A stretch of 64,000 nucleotides of DNA from Halopseudomonas yangmingensis (GTDB lineage: Bacteria > Pseudomonadota > Gammaproteobacteria > Pseudomonadales > Pseudomonadaceae): positions 18,354 through 82,353 of the forward strand of contig NZ_FOUI01000016.1 of the NCBI RefSeq assembly GCF_900114825.1. The letters are read 5' to 3'. The translations under genes were made by a program, and so were the position numbers. How positions within the stretch are numbered: the stretch's first letter is position 1; each line of letters starts with the position of its first letter. The notes below the pieces were generated by a model. It was not told where the DNA came from and made no database searches. It saw only the letters and a program-made list of their open reading frames with translations. Positions 25,821 through 34,518 of this stretch are shown one piece after another.

Positions 25821-28800
25821 TCACACCACATCCTGCATAAAGTCCAGCAACCCCTGCTGGCGGATGACCCGGCGGTGCTGGGCCCACAGCTCGGCCACCC
25901 GTTCGCGGTTGAGTTGCTGGCGGTCGAGCAGTACGCGGGTGTTCAGCTCGCCGATCGGCTGGGCGCTGGGCACCTTGCTGAACACGAACTGGTTGCTGAT
26001 CAGGTCGAGGAACGGGCCGGCCTTGCTGGTCGGCATGATAAAGATCAGCTGCAGGCCGAGGGTTTCGGTGAGGTAGCCGATCACCTCGCGCGAGCGCGTC
26101 TCGTCCATGTGCATAAAGGCCTCATCGACAATCACCATGCGCAGGTGGCTGTCGCCGTCGTTGAAGCGGAAGGCGCTGGTGACGGCGGCGGCGCGGATGA
26201 TGTAGGCCGGGGTTTCCAGCTGGCCGCCGGAGCCGGTGCCGTATTCGCTGAGGCGGATTGGCGGCTTGCCCTGCGGATGCTTGAGGATGTCGTAACGACG
26301 GTAGCGGCGGTAGTCGCTGATGCGTTCCAGTTCACGCAGCGCCTGTTGCTCGTCGCCATCCAGCAGCAGTGACAGCAGACGGTCGCGGATGTCGGCGGCG
26401 CGTGGGCTGAGGCTGACGTCGAACAGGCTGGCGCCGTCGCCGAGATTCGGCATGTCGATCACTTCACGGAAGAAGTCCCAGTACTCGCGGAATTCCGGTA
26501 TCCAGTTCCATTCGAACTGGAAGCGCTCGCGGTCGGCGCCGAATTGGTGGTGCTCCAGCTCGCTATTGAGGTTTTCCAGCACCCGCCGGCCATCGTGGAT
26601 GGCCTGGTGGATCTCGTGGCAGAGGTCGCTGACAAAGGTGCTGTTGAAGCTGTCGCGCAGGCTTGCCAGCTGTTCCTGCTTTGCCAGCAGTACGTTGTTG
26701 CGCAGGCGGTTGTGCAGGTTGTCTAGCTGCAGGCGCAGCTGGCCGACATGCCGGTAGAAGCCGGCGCTGTGCAGTTCGGCCGGGCTGTCGTGCAGCAGCT
26801 GGTCGGCCGGCTGGGCCTGCTGGTTGTACTGCGCGATGGCGCGCTCCAGTTCCACCGCCTGGCGGTTCAGGCTGGCGCCCATGCTGCTGCTTTGCTCGCT
26901 GAAGTCGAAGCTGCCGTGGGCCTGGGCCAGTTGCTCGTCAAGCTGCTGCAGGTGCGCCTGCGGGTCCAGGCCGGGTAGTTCGGCGGCGGCTTCCAGCAGC
27001 GCCTGTTCGGCATTTTCCTTGTGCTCCAGCAGTTCGTCGCTGCGGTCGGCGAACTGGCGCAGCTGCTGGCCGAGGGCGGCGAGCTTTTCCTCCAGCCGGC
27101 CCTGTTGCTGGTCGAGTTCCTTGGCGTGGCGTTCCAGTTCGCGGTAGCGCTGGCTGGCCTGCTGTTGCTGCAGTTCCAGATCGCGGTACTGGCCCAGTTC
27201 GAGGTGTTCCAGCTGGCGCTCGACATCCTGCAGCTGGCGCTGGCTGGTCAGCAGCTGGCCGGCGCAGGCGGCATAGTCGAGCGCGGCAAACTGGCCGAGC
27301 AACTGTTCCAGCTGGCGCAGCAGCGCCTGTTCCTGACGCAGCTGGTGGCGCTGCAGTTGCAGCGGCTCCAGGCTGGCCTGCTGCGCGCGCAGGTTGCGCT
27401 GGCGTGCGGCGGCACCGAATACCAACTGGCCGTCGTCGAGGTCGCAGCGGAACAGCGCATAGTTGCCCGAACCCATGCCGTCGCGGGTGATGCCGCGACG
27501 GGTGTGGCGCAGTGCGGCGGGATCTTCCACCCTCAGTACGCTGCCGTAGGAGGCGCGTACATAGGCTTCGGCGACCCGATGACTGAAGCGCATCACCTGC
27601 AGGATCGAATCCTCCGGCAGGCTCTGGCGTTCGGCATCCTGGCGCGCCTTGTCGCCCTGGATCACCCGCGCGCGGTTGCGTTCGCGGCCGCCAAGCTGGC
27701 GCACGATACGGATCGCCTCGGCCTCGAATTCCGGCTCGACCAGAATGCCGAAGCGGCTGCCGCCGATATAGCCCTCGATCGCCATCTGCCAGTCCGCATC
27801 GAGCACCTCGATATGGTCGCAGAGCACCCGCGGGTCGGCCTGCGGGCACTGCTGGCGGATCGCCCGCAGGGCATCCTCGACATGCGCCGGGTAGCTGACG
27901 CGGCTGGCGTTCAGGGTGTGGATGCGCTGTTCGATCTGCTGCAGCTGGCGTTCGCAGCTGGCCAGTTCGCCAGCCTTCTGCTGGATCTGCCGGTCCAGGT
28001 GCTGGCGCAGGCTGACACCCTGGCTGTCGCTGGCCTGCAGGCGCTCGGCCAGCTGGTTGTGCGCCTGCTGCTGGGCGCGGATGCGGTCCAGGCCGGCCTC
28101 CAGCGGGCTGAGGTCGAGCAGGTCACGGTTGAGCAACTGGTCGAGCTCGGAAACCGGCTGTTGCGGGTCAGCCAGTACCGTGCGCAGTGCCTGCTGCCAG
28201 CCGCGTGAGGCCAGTTGCGGCAGGTTGACCGCCAGGCTGTGCTGGGCCAGCAGTTGCTGCACGCCGTGCAGCGCCTCCAGGTTGCGGTCGCGCTGGGCGG
28301 CCTGGGCACGCAGCGGTGCGATGGCTTCCTGCAGCTGGCGGTTCAGCTGGTTGCGCTGCTGCTGCAGCTGGTCCTTGCCCTGCAGTGCCGGGATGCCCTG
28401 ACGCACGGCTTCCAGGCGTACCTGTTCCTGGTGCGCCTGCTGCTGGCGCTCGGCGGTCAGGCGCTGGTCATCGAGCAGCGCGTGCAGCTCGGCCTGCAGC
28501 TGCTGCTGTTGCTCCTTGGCGCTCAGGTAGCCCTGCTGGTTGTGCTGCCAGCGCTGGGCGGCGGCCTGGTAGTCAAGGCCGGTGCGTTGCAGCCAGTCGA
28601 GCTGGTAGTGCTCGGCCTGCTGGCGCGCCTGCTGCAGGATATCCACCGCGCTGCGCACCCGCGCCGCCTCCTGCTCCATGCCATGCACGGTGCGCAGCAG
28701 GTCGCGGATGCGCTTGATGGTATCGCCGAAGTCACGGGCTTCCAGCACTTCCTCGGCAACGAACTGGTCGATCGAGCGCACCGGCTTGTAGGCCATGAAG

Positions 28801-29456
28801 TTGGCGAAGGTGCGCGCGGCGTGCTTGGCCTCGCGGATCGATACGGCATCGCGCTTGCCGCGCAGGGCACCGTACAGGCGCGCCAGATACTGGCTTTTCT
28901 TGTCGTAGACTTCGACCTGCGCCTTGCCCAGGCGCTGGCGCAGCAGGTTGGGCAGTTGCGGCACCGGAATCACATGCCGGCCATCGGTCTGCTGGTGGAT
29001 AAAGTCACTGAGGCTGAGCATCTCGCCGGGCAACAGCATCAGCAGCAACTCGTCCTGGCGGGCCTGCCGGCTGCTGCCGGCGGCGTCCAGGTGGGCGCGT
29101 ACGCCAATCACTGCGGTGAAGACCTCGGCGGTTTCGCCCTGGGTCGGGTGAAACACCCCGGCGATATAGCCGTCGGTGTCCCAGGGCCGGGCAAAAGCGC
29201 CGTCGTCACAGCCCAGAACATAGGAGGCGAGGGTGCGCACCTGCTTGCCGCCGCGCCCGCGCTGGGTGGTTTCGTCCTGCCCTGGATTGTAGTTGAACAG
29301 GTTGTCGTGGGCGGCGGTCATCAGCGTCTGCAGCGCGTCGGCGGCGGTGGTCTTGCCCGAGCCGTTGCCGCCGGAGAACAGGTTGACCGGGCCGTATTCC
29401 AGCTCTTCGTTGGGCAGGTTGCCCCAGTTCAGGGTGATCGAGCGTTTCAGGTACAT
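25821..29456 (-). CDS. mksB: MksB, SMC-like ATPase of the MksBEF condensin
   Basis: 1211-residue SMC-like protein. Walker A GGNGSGKTT is at 29-37, followed by two very long Gln/Leu-rich coiled-coil arms interrupted by a hinge-like globular part (about 480-640). The C-terminal head has the ABC signature GTGSGGQLETP and Walker B RMVIVDEAFMHMDE. It shapes chromosomes by ATP-driven DNA binding with its kleisin partner. The start overlaps the last base of mksE's stop. The four-gene Wadjet version (JetABCD) also needs the MksG/JetD nuclease, which is absent downstream (only the palindromic repeat and convergent rhlG). Confidence 0.85.
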   Translation of the reverse strand: MYLKRSITLNWGNLPNEELEYGPVNLFSGGNGSGKTTAADALQTLMTAAHDNLFNYNPGQDETTQRGRGGKQVRTLASYVLGCDDGAFARPWDTDGYIAGVFHPTQGETAEVFTAVIGVRAHLDAAGSSRQARQDELLLMLLPGEMLSLSDFIHQQTDGRHVIPVPQLPNLLRQRLGKAQVEVYDKKSQYLARLYGALRGKRDAVSIREAKHAARTFANFMAYKPVRSIDQFVAEEVLEARDFGDTIKRIRDLLRTVHGMEQEAARVRSAVDILQQARQQAEHYQLDWLQRTGLDYQAAAQRWQHNQQGYLSAKEQQQQLQAELHALLDDQRLTAERQQQAHQEQVRLEAVRQGIPALQGKDQLQQQRNQLNRQLQEAIAPLRAQAAQRDRNLEALHGVQQLLAQHSLAVNLPQLASRGWQQALRTVLADPQQPVSELDQLLNRDLLDLSPLEAGLDRIRAQQQAHNQLAERLQASDSQGVSLRQHLDRQIQQKAGELASCERQLQQIEQRIHTLNASRVSYPAHVEDALRAIRQQCPQADPRVLCDHIEVLDADWQMAIEGYIGGSRFGILVEPEFEAEAIRIVRQLGGRERNRARVIQGDKARQDAERQSLPEDSILQVMRFSHRVAEAYVRASYGSVLRVEDPAALRHTRRGITRDGMGSGNYALFRCDLDDGQLVFGAAARQRNLRAQQASLEPLQLQRHQLRQEQALLRQLEQLLGQFAALDYAACAGQLLTSQRQLQDVERQLEHLELGQYRDLELQQQQASQRYRELERHAKELDQQQGRLEEKLAALGQQLRQFADRSDELLEHKENAEQALLEAAAELPGLDPQAHLQQLDEQLAQAHGSFDFSEQSSSMGASLNRQAVELERAIAQYNQQAQPADQLLHDSPAELHSAGFYRHVGQLRLQLDNLHNRLRNNVLLAKQEQLASLRDSFNSTFVSDLCHEIHQAIHDGRRVLENLNSELEHHQFGADRERFQFEWNWIPEFREYWDFFREVIDMPNLGDGASLFDVSLSPRAADIRDRLLSLLLDGDEQQALRELERISDYRRYRRYDILKHPQGKPPIRLSEYGTGSGGQLETPAYIIRAAAVTSAFRFNDGDSHLRMVIVDEAFMHMDETRSREVIGYLTETLGLQLIFIMPTSKAGPFLDLISNQFVFSKVPSAQPIGELNTRVLLDRQQLNRERVAELWAQHRRVIRQQGLLDFMQDVV

Positions 29457-30127
29457 CAGCGCAGCTCCTCATCATCGGCATCGCTGTCCGGGTCCGGGCT
29501 GTGGTCGTCCGGGCCACCGGCCAGCTGGCTGAGGGCGGTGTCGGTGACCAGGCTGAGAATGCCCGGGCGAACGGTCAGCCAGGCCTCGGCCTCGGCGCCG
29601 CTGTCGGCCGGGTTGCGGATCAGCCGCAGCTGGCGCATGCGCCGCAGCAATGCCTGACGCTCGCCGTGCTGGTCCGGCAGGCTGCGGCCAAGCAGGTTGC
29701 GGTGGGCCAGGTTGAGTGCTTCGAGTGACAGCATCACCTGCCCCAGTTCATCCACCGCGCCCTCGCGCAGGGCCTTGTCGTACTCGGCGCGCAGCACCAG
29801 GATCAGCATTACTTCCTGCTGGTTAAGGCGTTCGCGGAGGGCCGCCGATTCGCCATCCTCGGCATCCGCCAGACCAGGCGCCTCGGCCCCCGGCGGGAAC
29901 AGTCGCAGCAGGTGGAAACGCGGCTCGTGCAGCAGGCGGATGCGCAATACCTGCAGGTAGTCCTCGACCAGGTCGGCGACCTGCAGGTAGCGGTCATACA
30001 GCTCGGCCTCGCGCTTGCTCTGGTCGCGGCTGAGCACGCCACGGTCGAGCAGGCGGATCATCAGCTCGGAAAAGTCCTCGGGGGTCAGGCCACGGTTGGC
30101 CAGGGCGGCTTCCAGTGCGTCACGCAT
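29456..30127 (-). CDS. mksE: MksE, winged-helix condensin subunit
   Basis: 223-residue acidic protein between the kleisin and SMC genes, matching MksE/JetB by position and size. It has a winged-helix-like start (LANRGLTPEDFSELMIRLLD) and an Asp/Glu-rich tail (about 205-223). ATG 30127 is preferred to the longer frame (30187) because it overlaps the mksF stop by eight bases as expected of a coupled operon. It bridges kleisin and SMC heads. Confidence 0.82.
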   Translation of the reverse strand: MRDALEAALANRGLTPEDFSELMIRLLDRGVLSRDQSKREAELYDRYLQVADLVEDYLQVLRIRLLHEPRFHLLRLFPPGAEAPGLADAEDGESAALRERLNQQEVMLILVLRAEYDKALREGAVDELGQVMLSLEALNLAHRNLLGRSLPDQHGERQALLRRMRQLRLIRNPADSGAEAEAWLTVRPGILSLVTDTALSQLAGGPDDHSPDPDSDADDEELR

Positions 30128-31559
30128 GGTCGTCGTGTTCCAGTTCGATGATAAAGCCGTCGCGACGGCTGAAATAGGTTTCGCCAAGCACTGGCTCGGC
30201 GCTCGGTTCGATGCGCAGGCGCAGGCCCTGGGCGGCGTGTTCGGCGCTGGCCAGCTCGATCAGGTGACTGAGCGCCAGCAGGTCGCCGGCGCTGTTTACC
30301 GGCAGGTCGCGGTTGTCCAGCCGGCGCGCCTCGCCGAGCGCCCGTTGCAGGTAGCCGCGCAGTTCGCTGGCGGTGATGCTGAAGGCCTTGTCGAGCAACT
30401 GCTGGATCGCCAGCTCGCGCAGGGTGGCCGGGTCGGCCGGCTGCTGTTCGGCCATCAGGCTCTGCACCGGCGGGCGCTGGCGGCGTTCGCGCAGGCGGAT
30501 CTGCGCCGGGTCGGGCAGTGCCACGCGCACCCCGGCCATCGCCGTGCCGGCGGCCAGCAGCCGCGCACTGCGCTCGGCCTCCGGCAACTCGCCGAGCTGG
30601 CGGCAGACTGCAAGTATGTCGTTGTGCTTCTGGCTGTGCAGGTAGCTGAGCTGGCGGATCAGGATGTCGGCGCGCTGGGTGAAGCTCTGCAGGGTGCGGC
30701 GCAGGGTCGGCAGCATGATGTCGGCAGCGTTGCGCAGGCGCAGTTCGATAGTGTCCAGCAGCTGCCAGAGCAGCGAGCTGTTGGCATCCACCAGCAGGTC
30801 CGGCGACAGCCGGCGCAGTTCGCGTTCGGCATGTGCCTTCCACTCACGCGGCTTGCGGCGGATGCGTTCGATGGTCTTGAGGATGCGCTCGCGGTGCTTT
30901 TCCACGCTGTCGGCCGACAGGCGGATCGCCAGGTCCGGCTGGAAGCGCCGCTCCATGAACTCGAAGAACTGCTCGCTGGCCTGTTCCACCAGCTGCTGCG
31001 CCTCGACCTCGCGCACCAGCTGGCGCTTGCGCTCCTCCAGCTCGGCAATGATGTCGCTGAAGTCGGCGAGGATGCGCTCCGAGGCCTCGTGGGCATCCAG
31101 CAGGTCGTAGACCTCGCCGTGCTCGGCAAACGCGGACAGAGCGTTCAGGGTGTTGCGGGTATTGCGGTGGCGGGTGCGCGCGTTGCGCCCGGCGGCTTCC
31201 ACCAGCGACTGGGTAAACAGCCGGCCCAGGCGGCTGAACGGGTAGGTCGAGGCGAAGCTGGCCTGGTCGACCTGACGCTCCAGCCAGCCATGCTCGAGCA
31301 GGCTGTTGAGCACCCAGCCGGCCTGTTCGCGGTTGCTCTTGAAACGGCTGCCGTCCTGCTCGTCATCGTCCAGCAGCGGGGCGCGTTCCAGCGCCTCGCA
31401 GAACAGTTCGACCAGTTGCTCGCGCTGCAGTGATTCGCCGTGGTCGGCATTTGCGCTGTACAGCCGCTGGTGCAGCAGGCGCAGGCATTCGACGATCTGT
31501 TCGCGGTATTTGCTGGTCAGCGGGCGAAAGAAGTGCAGTCGCTGGTCGGTGAAGAACAT
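30120..31559 (-). CDS. mksF: MksF, kleisin subunit of the MksBEF condensin
   Basis: 479-residue helical protein, first gene of the mksF-mksE-mksB operon. It begins with a winged-helix domain (DQRLHFFRPLTSKYREQIVE and GWVLNSLLEHGWLER). The centre is a charged helical region (about 150-300), and the C-terminus (about 380-479) ends TYFSRRDGFIIELEHDDH. The layout fits the MksF/JetA kleisin family. The gene lies 88 bases from the end of dxs with no recognisable terminator. Confidence 0.82.
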   Translation of the reverse strand: MFFTDQRLHFFRPLTSKYREQIVECLRLLHQRLYSANADHGESLQREQLVELFCEALERAPLLDDDEQDGSRFKSNREQAGWVLNSLLEHGWLERQVDQASFASTYPFSRLGRLFTQSLVEAAGRNARTRHRNTRNTLNALSAFAEHGEVYDLLDAHEASERILADFSDIIAELEERKRQLVREVEAQQLVEQASEQFFEFMERRFQPDLAIRLSADSVEKHRERILKTIERIRRKPREWKAHAERELRRLSPDLLVDANSSLLWQLLDTIELRLRNAADIMLPTLRRTLQSFTQRADILIRQLSYLHSQKHNDILAVCRQLGELPEAERSARLLAAGTAMAGVRVALPDPAQIRLRERRQRPPVQSLMAEQQPADPATLRELAIQQLLDKAFSITASELRGYLQRALGEARRLDNRDLPVNSAGDLLALSHLIELASAEHAAQGLRLRIEPSAEPVLGETYFSRRDGFIIELEHDDHA

Positions 31560-31647
31560 GCGGCATCCGGTGCGCAGTGGATCAGTCGCGCATTATGCCG
31601 CATTCAGCCGGCTTGTGGCGCCCCGCTGGTGCTTGACCGGAGGCTGC

Positions 31648-33546
31648 TCAGGCGTCGCCGAGACTGGCCAGCCGGGCACGGATAGCGCGTTCGATGCCGG
31701 CCACATCCAGACCGCACTCGGCGAGCATTTCCTCGGGCCTGGCGTGCTCGACATACAGATCCGGCAGCCCCAGATTGAGTACCGGCAGGTTGATGCCCTG
31801 GGCCTGCAGCCATTCGTTCACCGCGCTGCCGGCACCGCCCATCACCGCGTTCTCTTCCAGGGTCACCAGCAGGCTGTGGCTGGCCGCCAGTTGCCCGACC
31901 AGTTCGCCATCCAGCGGCTTGACGAAACGCATGTTGGCGACCGTCGCATCCAGTGCCTCGGCGGCCTTGAGGGCGTTGGCGTGCAGCGTGCCGAAGCAGA
32001 GGATCGCCACCCGCTGACCCTGACGGCTGATCAGCCCCTTGCCAATTGGCAGGGGTTCCAGCGTCGGTTCAATCGGTGTGCCGGGGCCGGTGCCGCGCGG
32101 GTAGCGCACCGCTGCCGGGCCGTTGTGCAGGAAGCCGGTGGTGAGCATCTGGCGCGTTTCGTTCTCGTCGGCCGGGGTCATCACCAGCATGTTCGGCAGG
32201 CAGCGCAGGTAGCTCAGGTCGAAACTGCCGGCATGCGTCGGGCCGTCCTCGCCGACCAGACCGGCGCGGTCGATGGCGAACAGCACGTCGAGGTTCTGCA
32301 CGTCGACATCATGGATCAGCTGGTCATAGGCGCGTTGCAGGAAGGTCGAGTAGATCGCCACCACCGGCTTGGCGCCCTCGCAGGCCATGCCGGCGGCCAG
32401 GGTCACCGCGTGCTGCTCGGCAATCGCCACATCGAAGTAGCGCTGCGGGAAGCGCTGGCTGAAGGCGACCAGATCCGAGCCCTCGCGCATCGCCGGGGTG
32501 ATCCCGAGCAGCCGCGGGTCATGCTCGGCCATGTCGCACAGCCACTGGCCGAACACGTTGGAGAACTTCAGGCGCACGGCTTTCGGTGCCTGCAGCTGGT
32601 CCGGCTTCGGCTCGATCTTGGTGATCGCGTGGTAGCCGATCGGGTCGGCCTCGGCCGGGGCAAAGCCCTTGCCCTTGCGGGTGATCACATGCAGGAATTG
32701 CGGGCCTTTCAGCTCGCGCATGTTGCGCAGGGTGGAGACCAGCATCGGCAGGTCATGGCCGTCGATCGGGCCAATGTAGTTCCAGCCGAGTTCCTCGAAC
32801 AGGGTGCCGGGCACCAGCATGCCCTTGGCATGTTCCTCGGTGCGCCGCGCCAGTTCCCAGGCCCTGGGGATCTTCGACAGGACCTTTTTGCTGTTCTCGC
32901 GCAGGTGCGAGTAGGTGCTGCTGGAGAGGATCTTGGTCAGGTAGTTGGACAGCCCGCCGACATTGTCGGAAATCGACATGTCGTTGTCGTTCAGTACCAC
33001 CAGCATGTCGGCATCCACATCGGCGGCATGGTTGAGCGCCTCGAAGGCCATGCCGGCGGTCAGGGCGCCATCGCCGATCACCGCCACCGTGCGCCGGTCA
33101 CTGCCCTGCAGCCGCGCGGCAATCGCCATGCCCAGTCCGGCACTGATCGAGGTGCTGGAGTGGCCGACGCCGAAGGTGTCGTAGGGGCTTTCGCTGCGCC
33201 GCGGGAAGGCCGCCAGGCCGTTTTTCTGGCGCAGGCTGAGCATCTGCTCGCGGCGCCCGGTGAGAATCTTGTGCGGATAGGCCTGATGGCCGACATCCCA
33301 CAGCAGGCGGTCATGCGGGGTCTGGTAGACGTAGTGCAGGGCAATGGTCAGCTCGATCACGCCGAGTCCGGCACCGAAATGCCCGCCGGTCTGGCTGACG
33401 CTCCACAACAGGTAGGCGCGCAGTTCGTCGGCCAGGGTGGCAAGTTGCGCCTCGTCCAGCTGGCGCAGCTGGGCGGTGTCGTCAATCCGGTCCAGCAGCG
33501 GGGTGCTAGGCCGGCTACGCGGCATGTCGTGGAAAGTGCTGGGCAT
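31648..33546 (-). CDS. dxs: 1-deoxy-D-xylulose-5-phosphate synthase
   Basis: ThDP enzyme making DXP from pyruvate and glyceraldehyde-3-phosphate, the first step of MEP isoprenoid synthesis. 632 residues, full length. Landmarks: [54 protein letters not shown] (ThDP/Mg site), a transketolase middle domain with [20 protein letters not shown], and a C-terminal transketolase domain. ATG 33546 is chosen; the codon before it is TTG. In Pseudomonas dxs normally follows ispA directly; here ispA lies 14.9 kb away on the same strand. Confidence 0.96.
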   Translation of the reverse strand: MPSTFHDMPRSRPSTPLLDRIDDTAQLRQLDEAQLATLADELRAYLLWSVSQTGGHFGAGLGVIELTIALHYVYQTPHDRLLWDVGHQAYPHKILTGRREQMLSLRQKNGLAAFPRRSESPYDTFGVGHSSTSISAGLGMAIAARLQGSDRRTVAVIGDGALTAGMAFEALNHAADVDADMLVVLNDNDMSISDNVGGLSNYLTKILSSSTYSHLRENSKKVLSKIPRAWELARRTEEHAKGMLVPGTLFEELGWNYIGPIDGHDLPMLVSTLRNMRELKGPQFLHVITRKGKGFAPAEADPIGYHAITKIEPKPDQLQAPKAVRLKFSNVFGQWLCDMAEHDPRLLGITPAMREGSDLVAFSQRFPQRYFDVAIAEQHAVTLAAGMACEGAKPVVAIYSTFLQRAYDQLIHDVDVQNLDVLFAIDRAGLVGEDGPTHAGSFDLSYLRCLPNMLVMTPADENETRQMLTTGFLHNGPAAVRYPRGTGPGTPIEPTLEPLPIGKGLISRQGQRVAILCFGTLHANALKAAEALDATVANMRFVKPLDGELVGQLAASHSLLVTLEENAVMGGAGSAVNEWLQAQGINLPVLNLGLPDLYVEHARPEEMLAECGLDVAGIERAIRARLASLGDA

Positions 33547-33692
33547 CAACGGGTGCTCTCGGGTGCGCTGCAGCAGGCCGCAGGCCTGTGGCGGGCGACG
33601 CTGCCACGGGATGCGGCAGAAAAACAGGCACGCAGTTTACCCCAAGCCGGCGGCCAGCCCAACTGCTGCGCAGTCCGAGAGCCTGTGAATGG

Positions 33693-33884
33693 TTAGTCCT
33701 TGGCGCGCTGCTCAGGCAGCTGGCTTGGGTTGGCCCATTGCGGGTTGAGGCCGTTGGGGTTGCTGTTATCCAGTGCAATGCGTTCAACCATCAGTCGGTA
33801 GCGCAGGCTGCCATCTTCGGCGTGGGCCTGACTGATGCTGAAAACTAACAGGGCGGCGATGCTCAGGGCAGTGGCTTTCCACAT
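33693..33884 (-). CDS. Small exported protein (unknown)
   Basis: 63-residue protein with a clear signal peptide (KATALSIAALLVFSISQAHA, cleavage after AHA about residue 20). The short mature part (EDGSLRYRLMVERIALDN, then NPQWANPSQLPEQ) lacks Cys and has few metal ligands. A strong AAAGGAGA ribosome site precedes ATG 33884. It is divergent from the copper operon and shares its upstream region, including a CopR-box-like site, so a role in metal response is possible. No family recognised. Confidence 0.65.
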   Translation of the reverse strand: MWKATALSIAALLVFSISQAHAEDGSLRYRLMVERIALDNSNPNGLNPQWANPSQLPEQRAKD

Positions 33885-34009
33885 GGTGATTCTCCTTTGT
33901 TGAAAGTGCAGATCCATCATGCCGTGCGCGCCCTGACAGGTGGCTTGCCGGTGGATTACAGCTTTGCAATGGGGCCCAGCAGCCAGCCTGGCTGACTATC
34001 AGCGCCAAG

Positions 34010-34025
34010 CTGACAGGGATGTAAT
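34010..34025. promoter_or_regulatory. CopR-box-like site 1
   Basis: CTGACA, five bases (GGGAT), GTAAT. It agrees with the CopR-binding pattern CTGACA-n5-GTAAT that I recall for Pseudomonas. It lies 87 bases upstream of the 34112 gene and 126 bases upstream of the divergent small exported gene. A near copy is present at 39834. No other gene-like content is seen in 33885-34111. Confidence 0.55.
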
Positions 34026-34111
34026 GGTTGCCTAAGCCATGTGAAAGCTCGGCAGTTTCATTATCAGTGACAGGTCGATGATTTTCGGCTGGGTGAAACA
34101 GGAGAGCACAG

Positions 34112-34468
34112 ATGAACAACCGCAAAGCTGCAATGGTGTTTGGTGTCGGGCTGGCTGTGGCAGTTGGCCTGGCAAATGCCCAGGGCATGATGGGCGGCAA
34201 GCCAATGATGGGCAGTATGCCGGGTGACTGCATGATGATGGAAGCAGGGCATCCAGAGATGCAGGAAATGCAGCAGTTGAAGGCACGCATGCAGGCAGCC
34301 ATGGCCCAGCCGCAGGCAGATCTGCAGGAGGTGCTGGCGATGCATGACCGGATGGCGGCCCTGCATCGCCTGCAATTGGTTGACTGTCTGAGCAGGCGCG
34401 CTGCAGCGCCGCTTGAGGCGCCAGCTGAGGTTGAGGCAGACGAGGACGATCACGCGGCGCACCACTGA
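34112..34468 (+). CDS. Small Met/His-rich exported protein of the copper operon
   Basis: 118-residue protein with an N-terminal signal (AAMVFGVGLAVAVGLANAQG, cleavage near residue 23). The mature part is rich in Met (MMGGKPMMGSMPGDCMMMEA), has two Cys, a helical Gln/Met section, and an acidic tail ending DDHAAHH. Met and His clusters suit periplasmic Cu binding. It is the first gene of the operon that continues with the Cu+ ATPase 50 bases later, and it has GGAG before the ATG. The family is not named with confidence. Confidence 0.7.
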   Translation: MNNRKAAMVFGVGLAVAVGLANAQGMMGGKPMMGSMPGDCMMMEAGHPEMQEMQQLKARMQAAMAQPQADLQEVLAMHDRMAALHRLQLVDCLSRRAAAPLEAPAEVEADEDDHAAHH

Positions 34469-34518
34469 TCGCCACTGCTTGGCGGTACAGCCGCCGGGAA
34501 TGACCCAGGGAGGTGGAT

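Noticed and set aside
25687..26076. Plus-strand ORF across the rhlG-mksB gap
   Set aside because: It starts inside the palindromic repeat and runs antisense into mksB; no family or ribosome site.
27021..28208. Long plus-strand frame inside mksB
   Set aside because: Antisense shadow of a GC-rich coiled-coil gene; the real minus-strand product has complete SMC motifs.
28000..31500. Gln/Leu-rich repeated short motifs suggesting tandem repeats or a CRISPR-like array
   Set aside because: They are codon-level repetition from coiled coils in mksB and mksF; there are no regular spacers.
25821..31559. Wadjet (JetABCD) anti-plasmid defence system
   Set aside because: The fourth component, the JetD/MksG nuclease, is absent on both sides, so the three genes are called MksFEB condensin.
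31306..33696. 796-codon plus-strand frame opposite dxs
   Set aside because: dxs on the minus strand is unmistakable; this frame has no recognisable domain and arises from codon bias.
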